Shown here: piece after piece, positions 27,200 through 32,715 of the stretch | Numbering within the stretch: the first letter of the stretch is position 1 | How the letters are laid out: each line of letters begins with the position of its first letter | Source: Mesorhizobium caraganae | GTDB lineage: Bacteria; Pseudomonadota; Alphaproteobacteria; Rhizobiales; Rhizobiaceae | Length of the DNA stretch: 32,715 nt | NCBI RefSeq assembly: GCF_016836705.1 | Contig: NZ_JAFCGY010000047.1 | Location: 1-32,715 of the forward strand | Direction of reading: 5' to 3' | Made by a program: the position numbers and the translations under genes | The notes under the pieces: model-generated | The model's database searches: none | Told to the model about the DNA's origin: nothing | What the model saw: the letters and a program-made list of their open reading frames with translations, nothing else

Positions 27200-27430
27200 T
27201 GCGCGCGATCAGATCTCTTGCTCACTGCAGCTGGGAGCTGAACAACGCAATGACCGTGCCGTGGCCGGGGCCCTCAACTTCGAGTCGGGACGGCCGTGGT
27301 CTTGCCGGCGCCGGCGGGAATCGATGGCATCAATCACGTTGTCATCGCCTGGGACGGTAGCCGGGTAGCAGCGAGGGCGACCGCATCTTCAGCGTGTTCA
27401 GTCGGTCCGCCCGAGCCGCGTGGCGACCGG
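27200..27430 (+). pseudogene. Remnant of a second universal stress protein gene
   Basis: The stretch ALNFESGRP reads in one frame and is followed, after a shift, by VVLPAPAGIDGINHVVIAWDGSRVAARAT in another. This is the central linker and start of the second domain of tandem UspA proteins. Sequence on both sides is out of frame or unrecognisable, and the limits are approximate. Confidence 0.65.
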
Positions 27431-27523
27431 GCGGTCTTTGGGCTGGTCAATTCCGACAACGCTCACATTCGCACCAGGCGGTCCCCGTAGCGCCTGAGCG
27501 TAGGGGACAAAGAAGATAACGAC

Positions 27524-27790
27524 ACAAAGCAGGAATACCGGAGAGCTCACCGGCCGGCACATGCCGGCACTCTTCTTGGCCTTTTCGTCACGATCGTCAA
27601 TCTGACGATGGCGGTATTTGCCAGCCGCGGCAGGACCGGCTTCGTCGGGAAAGACTCCTATGTCGCCAGCCAGGAATTCAATCGCAGGGCGGAAGAGGGC
27701 ATAGGCCGGGACGGAGCGGCGCCTTGCAATCGCAAATGGCGAGATCCGCTACCGTCTGACCGGACCAGAACGGCAAGAGGCTCAAGCCAG
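27524..27790 (+). pseudogene. fixH: Decayed fixH (cbb3 oxidase assembly) gene
   Basis: Pieces of FixH appear in order in different frames: KQEYR (27527 on), LTGRHMPAL (27546 on), VTIVNLTMAVFASRGRTGFV...SYVASQEFNRRAEEG (27587 on) and AIANGEIRYRLTGP (27726 on). At least three frameshifts separate them. The family's membrane segment and YVASQEFN motif are clear. No fixG, fixI or fixS was seen beside it, so this is an orphan relic. Confidence 0.7.
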
Positions 27791-27925
27791 GTGGCGTGTA
27801 GCGGACGATGATAAGAGCATGGCGGTAGCCAACGCAGTCATGATGTCCATCTACTCGCCCCTCAACCCGAATATGTTGCGTCGTCCCTGGCCACGCTTTT
27901 CTGGCAACGCGAGGCGCGTGATGCA

Positions 27926-27941
27926 TGTCCAGAACCTGACA
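27926..27941 (+). promoter_or_regulatory. NifA upstream activator sequence, first of two
   Basis: Exact TGT-N10-ACA, located 111 bases before the -24 element at 28037. Confidence 0.8.
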
Positions 27942-27954
27942 GAGGGAGAAAACA

Positions 27955-27970
27955 TGTCGGGTTCAATACA
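27955..27970 (+). promoter_or_regulatory. NifA upstream activator sequence, second of two
   Basis: A second exact TGT-N10-ACA, 29 bases downstream of the first and 82 bases before the -24 element. Two such sites this close in a promoter region are unlikely by chance. Confidence 0.8.
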
Positions 27971-28036
27971 ACCGGCCATCTCGGGCAATTGGAGGTTTCA
28001 AAGCCTAATCATGCGCTTACTGCGCGTGGAGCACGC

Positions 28037-28052
28037 TGGCACGGCCTTTGCA
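28037..28052 (+). promoter_or_regulatory. Consensus sigma-54 promoter of the thioredoxin-like gene
   Basis: TGGCACGGCCTTTGCA fits TGGCACG-N4-TTGCA with no mismatch, the best sigma-54 promoter in the window. Transcription should start near 28063, giving a leader of about 138 bases that contains a 24-codon ORF at 28090-28164. Confidence 0.9.
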
Positions 28053-28200
28053 AATTGAGATGCGGCAACACGGAGTGAAGGCTGACTGCATGCAGACGAG
28101 CGAAGCTCTCCTTTCCTTGAACCCTCGTGCCCCGTCTCTAAAGGGGAAAAAAGCTCGCGCATGAAGCGCGCCATCTTTGGCAATAGCTTTGGAGAACAAC

Positions 28201-29280
28201 ATGGTATTGCGGATGGAGTCCCCGGCTCCTTCGATCAAAGTGGAGGACTGGCTGCGTGGCGAGCCCCTCACGAACTTCCAGCCCGGCAAAGTCTACATCG
28301 TCGAATTTTGGGCGACCTGGTGCGGACCATGCGTGGCGGCGATGCCTCACCTGATGCAGCTGCAGGAGAAATACAAGGACAGCGGACTTGAGGTCGTCGG
28401 CGTCGCGGCTGATGAACAGCCTCCAACGGCCGATGAGGCCCGAACCAAGTTGGACGCGTGGTTGACCGAAAAGTGCTCGAATCTGAACTATCGGATCGCG
28501 TTCGACTACACAGGCGAAATGAACAAGCTTTGGAGGGAACCCAGCTTGTCTGTCGGGATTCCGGCCTCGTTCGTGGTCGACCGAGACGGCCACATCGCCT
28601 TTATCGGTCATCCGATGCAACTTGATGAGATTTTGCCGAAAGTGCTTAACGGCAGCTGGCGCACCAGCGATGAAGCGAAAGCTGCCGATAAGGAGCGGAT
28701 TGCCAGTCACCAACGCAAAGCGCGCGAACTAACGCTCACCAAGCCGATAGACGCCAAACTTCGGCCGGCGATGCAGGCCGAGGATTGGACGACGGCGCTC
28801 TCGGCTGTCGAAGAAGGCCTCGCCTTGATGCCCGACAATATCGAGTTCCGGCGCACTCATGCGAATCTACTGCTTCACAAGCTGCGCGACATGCGGGCCG
28901 GCTTGCCACTCATGCGCCAGTTGGTCGAGGACGCGATCGACAAAAAGTTCGAGGCCGTGTCTTGGATGGTCATGGTCCTGAACCAACTCTTCGATCCCGA
29001 AATGGACAACTCCCATCTCCCCCATGCGGAGCGCTTTGCGATGGGCGACAAGCTCTCGGAACAGATCCTGACACTCAATCCTCCACAAGGCGACGGCCCC
29101 CTTAAATTCCTTTGGTACGTTCCGCTCGCTCAGTATTACTACGAGAGCGGCAACAAGGATCGCGCGATCGAGTTGATCGAAGTGGCACTGAAATCGCTGG
29201 GTGATCCGGAGCCAATGCCGGACCACATCAAACAGCACTACTACCCCATTGCTCCAAGCCCTGGCCAACTACACGGGTGA
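28201..29280 (+). CDS. Cytoplasmic thioredoxin/TlpA-like protein with a helical C-terminal domain
   Basis: A 359-residue protein. Residues about 8-155 form a TlpA/AhpC-TSA-type thioredoxin domain with the active site CGPC at 41-44 (FWATWCGPC) and the cis-Pro region GIPASFVVD. Residues about 170-359 are alpha-helical with TPR-like periodicity (EDWTTALSAVEEGLALMPDN; YYESGNKDRAIELIEVAL). There is no signal peptide or membrane anchor, unlike classical TlpA, so it should work in the cytoplasm, perhaps reducing a partner protein. ATG 28201 follows GGAGAACAAC; a TTG at 28177 is less likely. It is monocistronic and placed behind two NifA sites and a sigma-54 promoter, which suggests a role in the nitrogen-fixing state. 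Confidence 0.88.
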   Translation: MVLRMESPAPSIKVEDWLRGEPLTNFQPGKVYIVEFWATWCGPCVAAMPHLMQLQEKYKDSGLEVVGVAADEQPPTADEARTKLDAWLTEKCSNLNYRIAFDYTGEMNKLWREPSLSVGIPASFVVDRDGHIAFIGHPMQLDEILPKVLNGSWRTSDEAKAADKERIASHQRKARELTLTKPIDAKLRPAMQAEDWTTALSAVEEGLALMPDNIEFRRTHANLLLHKLRDMRAGLPLMRQLVEDAIDKKFEAVSWMVMVLNQLFDPEMDNSHLPHAERFAMGDKLSEQILTLNPPQGDGPLKFLWYVPLAQYYYESGNKDRAIELIEVALKSLGDPEPMPDHIKQHYYPIAPSPGQLHG

Positions 29281-29519
29281 GCACGCCTGTTACGCGGATC
29301 TTTGCGTGGTTCCGCAAAACAAGGCTCCTGAAAATCAAACCGCAGTCGCCTCATGAGCAAAGATCGCAAAGGGATGACAATTGCAATTGAACCCTGGCCA
29401 ATTCGCCCATTGTCTGCGGCGAGCCCGCAGTAAGTATGTCCATTGCAGCACAGGGCGCATCGCTTGCCGCAGGTTGGAGTTCAAATCTTGTAATGACCTC
29501 CGGCCGAATCGCTGCGGAC
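29281..29519. other. Spacer upstream of the nif remnant
   Basis: No gene is recognised. It holds one exact TGT-N10-ACA at 29437-29452 without a good sigma-54 promoter in the right place. It may be a relic of a nif promoter region. Confidence 0.35.
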
Positions 29520-29635
29520 GCGATGCTCGACGCTGGCCGCAGTGGAAGACGTCACAGTCCAGGACGTGTTCAAGGTCGGCCACAGGGACATCACTTGCGT
29601 GGAATCGGCCCGGCCAAGCCGGACGTCGGCTGCGC
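29520..29635 (+). pseudogene. nifH: Internal fragment of nifH
   Basis: From about 29541 the DNA follows nifH 17188-17282 with scattered substitutions: GTGGAAGAC, then CCAGGACGTG, CAAGGTCGGC, TGCGTGGAATC and GTCGGCTGCGC in order and spacing. It covers nifH codons about 69-100 and lacks both the P-loop region and C133. The similarity probably starts slightly earlier (29510-29540) but is weaker there. It ends at GGCTGCGC (29628-29635), where nifX-like sequence takes over. Confidence 0.8.
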
Positions 29636-29695
29636 AAATGTGCCCGAAGCAGGCGTCCCCGAAGACAGAAATCGTCCATCGAGGACGAGGACTGA
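29628..29695 (+). pseudogene. nifX: 3' tail of nifX fused to the nifH fragment
   Basis: The DNA follows the last 60-70 bases of nifX (24495-24559): GGCTGCGC, GAAGCAGGCGTC for GAGGCAGGTGTC, then CGTCC-TCGAGGACGA and a TGA stop at 29693-29695. The intergenic GGAGAAGGCGAA and the DUF269 start follow, exactly as in the intact locus. Confidence 0.8.
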
Positions 29696-29713
29696 AATTG
29701 AGGAGAAGGCGAA

Positions 29714-30181
29714 ATGTCTGATGCCGCGGTTAGCCAGGCTGTAAACGAGGACGAGGCGGCCCTTGCCACCCCGTTTGTCAAATGCCTCGTGCGGCTGATC
29801 CGTGCTCAAGACTCTCACGGCTCATGGGAAGGCAAAGCTGACGCCGAGCTGCTGACCGGCTTCATCATCACCAAGGAACAGCGCCGTGCCATCCCGATCA
29901 TCGCCGATCCCGATCCGGACGTGCTGCGGAGGCTGGACATGTTTTACACCGCCGTCAGGCTTGCGATCGAGGAGCGCTCCGGCCTGATGACATCGCCAAT
30001 GATGGAGATGAAACCGATGGGGGCTTCGGGCGCCTGGTTTTCACGGCCGGGCGGTTGGTCGTTCTGTCGAGACGTCCACCGGTTCGGCTTCGAGACTTTC
30101 CGGAAACTCGCGAAGGCCGGTACGAAACTGGTCGACGATGCGACTGCAGCTATTGCCTATCCCGACGTGGCGCTGGCGTGA
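29714..30181 (+). CDS. Second DUF269 (NifX-associated) protein, with a compensated frameshift
   Basis: A 155-residue paralogue of the protein at 24577, closely similar from MSD through LATPFVKCLVRLIRAQD to PDPDVLRRLDMFY. Around residues 100-117 the translation differs completely (KPMGASGAWFSRPGGWSF), although the DNA still aligns. A 2-base gain followed by an 11-base loss shifts and then restores the frame, giving a net loss of 3 codons. After this DVHRFGFETF and the C-terminus match again. The altered stretch replaces the conserved GFGRVLFTAGRLVVL core, so function is doubtful. It is nevertheless still placed ahead of the CCE_0567-like gene and fdxB and keeps the GGAGAAGG ribosome site. Confidence 0.8.
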   Translation: MSDAAVSQAVNEDEAALATPFVKCLVRLIRAQDSHGSWEGKADAELLTGFIITKEQRRAIPIIADPDPDVLRRLDMFYTAVRLAIEERSGLMTSPMMEMKPMGASGAWFSRPGGWSFCRDVHRFGFETFRKLAKAGTKLVDDATAAIAYPDVALA

Positions 30182-30206
30182 AGAAACCGATTTCGAGGAA
30201 GGATCT

Positions 30207-30410
30207 ATGTCAAATCTGGATGGGATGGAGAAGAAAGTCCGAAAGCTTCAGATACGCGCGGTGGCTGCCAAGATGAAATTGCGCGACCTTGCCGAGGATC
30301 TCCCTATCAACTGGACTGAGATAGAGGAAGTTGCCGAGAAAGCGTACGCCGCTTTTGCCGAGTTGGATGGTGCCAAGAGAGAGCTCGCTGCAATGAAGAA
30401 TTTACGATGA
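30207..30410 (+). CDS. Small CCE_0567-type (Rop-like) nif-associated protein
   Basis: A 67-residue all-helical protein: KKVRKLQIRAVAAKMKLRDLAEDLP, then WTEIEEVAEKAYAAFAELDGAKREL, a two-helix hairpin. It matches the small family that sits between DUF269 and ferredoxin III genes in diazotrophs. A member has been described as metal-binding; its exact task is not settled. ATG 30207 follows GAGGAAGGA. It overlaps fdxB by 4 bases (ATGA), so translation is coupled. An upstream in-frame extension to 30138 lies within DUF269 and is not supported. Confidence 0.85.
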   Translation: MSNLDGMEKKVRKLQIRAVAAKMKLRDLAEDLPINWTEIEEVAEKAYAAFAELDGAKRELAAMKNLR

Positions 30411-30724
30411 GGAACACATTCACCACCCGCGACGGCTCGATATGGATGCCGGAATATCTGACCGCTATAGATGGCAAGACTTGTATCGGCTGCGGGCGCT
30501 GTTTCAAGGTCTGCTCGCGCGAGGTCATGCACCTTCACGGCGTCGATGACGCAGGTAAAATCCTCGGCGCCTGCGACGGCGAAGACGACGACTTCGACGG
30601 CGAGCTCAATCGCATGATCATGGTTGTCGATCATGCCGGCCGCTGTATAGGCTGCGGAGCCTGCGCCCGCGTCTGCCCGAAGAACTGCCAGACCCATGTT
30701 GCGGCCGACCAGGTCGCAGCATGA
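30407..30724 (+). CDS. fdxB: Nif-specific ferredoxin III (2[4Fe-4S])
   Basis: A 105-residue ferredoxin. Two cluster motifs are seen: CIGCGRCFKVC (about 26-36) and CIGCGACARVCPKNC (about 81-95), with a 40-residue acidic insert between them that is typical of the nif-specific ferredoxin III family. It likely passes electrons to NifH or to cofactor assembly enzymes. It is translationally coupled to the gene before it. Confidence 0.94.
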   Translation: MRNTFTTRDGSIWMPEYLTAIDGKTCIGCGRCFKVCSREVMHLHGVDDAGKILGACDGEDDDFDGELNRMIMVVDHAGRCIGCGACARVCPKNCQTHVAADQVAA

Positions 30725-30753
30725 TTTGATGGGAACAAACCAGGAGAACGGCG

Positions 30754-31062
30754 TTGCCCTTTAGAGTTTTTCATCGCGTCCTGTGGTTGGTCCTGTGCAG
30801 CAACGCTCTGACTGTCTACGTCGCTTCTCATTCCATCCGTCTAGTGGTCGTCACGACGCTGGCTTGTTCGCTGCTCCTTCAGTTGGCCTATTTCGCAAGC
30901 GTGCTCTTTCTGATCTGGCGGTCTGGCTGCGCTCGCAGCGCCGGCCAAAGGGCTCAGCATTTCGGTAGTTGCAAGGAAGTTCGATCCCAGCCGGCAGACC
31001 ATGATGAGGTGAGGAATGAATCTTCAGATGTGCCTCGGCTTGGCCCGGCATTTCCCTGCTGA
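30754..31062 (+). CDS. SyrA/ExoX-like membrane protein (exopolysaccharide repressor family)
   Basis: A 102-residue protein with two membrane spans: VLWLVLCSNALTVYVASHS and LVVVTTLACSLLLQLAYFASVLFLIWRSG. The second, with the LLQ.xYFxxVLFLxW pattern, matches the rhizobial SyrA/ExoX exopolysaccharide repressor family. The start is TTG 30754, chosen because AGGAG at 30742-30746 is well spaced and no ATG is available. The last 45 residues form a hydrophilic tail without recognised motif. It lies 29 bases after fdxB and could be co-transcribed. Confidence 0.72.
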   Translation: MPFRVFHRVLWLVLCSNALTVYVASHSIRLVVVTTLACSLLLQLAYFASVLFLIWRSGCARSAGQRAQHFGSCKEVRSQPADHDEVRNESSDVPRLGPAFPC

Positions 31063-31378
31063 GGCGTCGTGATCCATGGGAAATCTACGCCACTTTGGAC
31101 CAACCAGGGACATCGAGCTGACCGTCCAGGCGTAGGTGTGCTTGAAATGGCAGAGGTGACCGCATCCTGGCCCGTCTAGCGTGAATCCAGCTGTTTGGGT
31201 TCGGTTGGCACATAATAGCCGTCGCAGCACGCCATCATGCGGGTGGCTTTGTCTCACGCGGCGCTGGAAAGAAAAATGGGAGCCTTCTGCAACGTCCGAC
31301 GACGCAGCTGGCTCCAAATCAAAGCCCATGAGCGAGGGCGGAGCTGGTTCAGCTCAATCACGTGTTGCAGGAGAAAAC
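31063..31378. other. acdS upstream region
   Basis: About 316 bases, no gene recognised. TTGGCACATAATAGCC at 31205-31220 resembles a sigma-54 promoter, but GG and GC are 9 rather than 10 bases apart and the -12 block is poor. No TGT-N10-ACA site is present. Confidence 0.4.
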
Positions 31379-32392
31379 ATGCTGGAAAAGTTCGAACGCT
31401 ATCCGCTCACCTTTGGACCCACACCCATCGAGAAGCTCGATCGCCTCGGCAAGCATCTAGGAGGAAAGGTGGAAATCTACTCCAAACGCGAGGACTGCAA
31501 CTCCGGTCTCGCGTATGGTGGAAACAAGCTACGCAAGCTCGAATACATCATTCCCGACGCGATCGCGTCAGATGCCGATACGCTCGTCACCATCGGGGGC
31601 GTGCAGTCCAACCACACCCGCATGGTCGCCGCGGTCGCCGCCAAGATCGGCATGAAATGTCTGCTGGTTCAGGAGAGCTGGGTACCCCATGAGGATGCCG
31701 TCTACGACCGCGTCGGCAACATTCTCTTGAGCCGCATCATGGGAGCAGAGGTACGCCTGGTCGACGAAGGCTTTGACATCGGTATCCGCCGCAGTTGGGA
31801 AAAGGCGCTTTACGAGGTCAAGGCAAGGGGCGGCAGGCCCTATGCGATACCTGCCGGGGCGTCTGTTCACCCGAATGGAGGCCTCGGCTATGTGGGATTC
31901 GCGGAGGAAGTGCGGGCTCAGGAGAAACAGCTTGGGTTTGCCTTCGACTACATCGTCGTTTGCACGGTCACAGGTTCAACGCATGCCGGGATGCTCGTCG
32001 GATTCGCCGAGGACGGTCGACAGCGCAACGTGATCGGTATCGATGCCTCTGCCATCCCCGCTAAGACCAAGGCGCAGGTGCTAAGCATTGCCCAACATAC
32101 AGCGATGCTCGTCGAGCTCGAAACGGAACTCGTCGAGGATGACGTGGTGTTGCTCCGGGAGTACGCGTACCCGTGTTATGGGATTCCGTCCGAGGAAACC
32201 AAGGAGGCGATCCGCCTGTGCGCGCGGCTTGAGGGTATGATTACTGATCCCGTCTACGAGGGGAAATCGATGCAAGGGATGATCGACCTCGTCCAGAAAG
32301 GCTTCTTTCCAGAGGGGTCGAAGGTCCTCTACGCGCATCTCGGCGGCGCGCCGGCGATCAACGGGTACGGCTACACATTTCGCAACGGCTGA
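31379..32392 (+). CDS. acdS: 1-aminocyclopropane-1-carboxylate (ACC) deaminase
   Basis: A 337-residue PLP enzyme that splits ACC, the ethylene precursor, into 2-oxobutyrate and ammonia. PLP lysine K50 is in GGNKLRKLEY. The two residues that separate true ACC deaminases from D-cysteine desulfhydrases are present: E294 (PVYEGKSMQG) and L321 (YAHLGGAPA), equivalent to E295 and L322 in the Pseudomonas enzyme. Start ATG 31379 follows CAGGAG; upstream in-frame sequence to 31181 is not supported. In M. loti acdS lies near the nif genes and depends on NifA2, which lowers ethylene in nodules. The product is cytoplasmic and appears intact. Confidence 0.97.
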   Translation: MLEKFERYPLTFGPTPIEKLDRLGKHLGGKVEIYSKREDCNSGLAYGGNKLRKLEYIIPDAIASDADTLVTIGGVQSNHTRMVAAVAAKIGMKCLLVQESWVPHEDAVYDRVGNILLSRIMGAEVRLVDEGFDIGIRRSWEKALYEVKARGGRPYAIPAGASVHPNGGLGYVGFAEEVRAQEKQLGFAFDYIVVCTVTGSTHAGMLVGFAEDGRQRNVIGIDASAIPAKTKAQVLSIAQHTAMLVELETELVEDDVVLLREYAYPCYGIPSEETKEAIRLCARLEGMITDPVYEGKSMQGMIDLVQKGFFPEGSKVLYAHLGGAPAINGYGYTFRNG

Positions 32393-32588
32393 CGTTCGAC
32401 AGATTGCGACTACGCCGTCCTGCCGTGCGGCGATGAGGTGAAGTTCGTTCGAGGCGGCTTAGCCGGCTCTCTGGCCCAGAGGATGCCAGCATTCTGAGGC
32501 GGCCGCGTGGCAGTCCCGTGCATACGGAGGCAGCTCGCCGGTCGGGCTGGGGCTCATTGCGGAAAATCTGTCAGCCATGTCCCTCAGC
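32393..32588. other. Spacer between acdS and the IS end
   Basis: About 200 bases with no gene, no clear terminator and no direct repeat matching the bases next to the IS end at 126. Confidence 0.4.
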
Positions 32589-32715
32589 TGACCTGCCACT
32601 GAGAATTTCCTCCACCTGGAGTTAGAGTCCGGCCTCCAAGAAGGACGGACAGATGAAGCGGAAGCGGTTCACGGAAGAGCAGATCATCGCGGTTTTGCGC
32701 GAGCACGAGGCGGGT
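32589..32715 (+). mobile_element. Left end of an IS3-family insertion sequence (continues outside)
   Basis: It begins TGACCTGCCACTGA, the exact complement of the terminal repeat at 113-126, followed 50 bases later by a transposase start. The element runs off the window. Confidence 0.75.
32653..32715 (+). CDS. IS3-family transposase OrfA, N-terminal 21 codons
   Basis: The translation begins MKRKRFTEEQIIAVLREHE, the hallmark start of IS3-family OrfA helix-turn-helix proteins. A purine-rich AGAAGGACGGACAG precedes the ATG. The rest lies beyond the window. Confidence 0.85.
   Translation, partial: MKRKRFTEEQIIAVLREHEAG

Larger units (their letters stand above)
26858..27925. other. Pseudogene-rich spacer
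   Basis: Apart from the usp and fixH remnants, the first 340 bases (26858-27200) carry only short ORFs. Some of it may be the lost 5' half of the second usp gene, but I cannot align it. No IS end or RNA gene was recognised. Confidence 0.5.

Noticed and set aside
27954..28058. Short ORF beginning ATGTCGGG, with a good ribosome-site-like AGGGAGAA
   Set aside because: The stretch carries the second NifA site and the sigma-54 promoter, which explain it better, and its end overlaps the -12 element.
29437..29452. Exact TGT-N10-ACA (NifA-type) site before the nifH fragment
   Set aside because: About eight such matches are expected by chance in a window this size, and no good sigma-54 promoter follows at the right distance; 29509-29525 keeps only the GG-N10-GC spacing. 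It could be a relic, but cannot be called a working site.
1..32715. CRISPR arrays, tRNA or rRNA genes, phage integrase or attachment sites
   Set aside because: I looked for regularly spaced repeats, tRNA-like cloverleaf arms and integrase motifs and found none; a tRNA scan was not possible.

Overview
The window looks like part of an alphaproteobacterial (Mesorhizobium-type) symbiosis island. The basis is a nifHDKENX cluster with rhizobial-length products, a nif-specific ferredoxin III gene (fdxB) shortly upstream of an ACC deaminase gene (acdS), GC-rich coding sequence, and accessory DNA full of pseudogenes and IS ends. No database search was possible, so the genus is an inference.

Left, accessory part (1-16.3 kb). 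An IS3-type right end (1-126) is followed on the minus strand by a BsuBI/PstI-like restriction-modification operon: methylase, then endonuclease with a 4-base overlap, then a PIN-domain-like protein. A divergent gene encodes a small single-pass membrane protein. Next come an uncharacterised minus-strand ORF, a secreted S46 dipeptidyl-peptidase, an intact 'mobile mystery protein A' regulator with a truncated Fic-type 'mystery protein B', and a cytoplasmic-looking subtilisin-like (S8) peptidase. The S8 gene is followed by an 87-residue protein that resembles the peptidase's own N-terminal module. After about 1 kb without a recognisable gene there is a macA-macB efflux operon on the minus strand.

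Right, nitrogen-fixation part (16.3-32.7 kb). A NifA-type upstream site and a sigma-54-like promoter precede nifH-nifD-nifK-nifE-nifN-nifX and a DUF269 gene. They encode the Fe protein, the MoFe protein and FeMo-cofactor assembly factors. Next are an OmpR-type regulator with a degenerate receiver and a universal stress protein gene behind a good sigma-54 promoter. Then comes a graveyard with a decayed second usp gene and a decayed fixH. A thioredoxin/TlpA-like gene follows, preceded by two perfect NifA-type sites and a consensus sigma-54 promoter. A second nif remnant follows: a fragment of nifH fused to the 3' end of nifX, then a second DUF269 gene with a compensated frameshift, a CCE_0567-type small protein gene, fdxB and a SyrA/ExoX-like membrane protein gene. 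The window ends with acdS and the left end of an IS3-family element.

The nif genes form one functional unit: electron supply (fdxB), catalysis (nifHDK) and cofactor assembly (nifENX, DUF269, CCE_0567-like). The sigma-54 promoters suggest that the stress protein and the thioredoxin-like protein are made in the nitrogen-fixing state. Most worth a second look are the S8 peptidase with its small partner, the NifA/sigma-54 control of the thioredoxin-like gene, and the nifH-nifX fusion scar with an 8-base microhomology at its junction.
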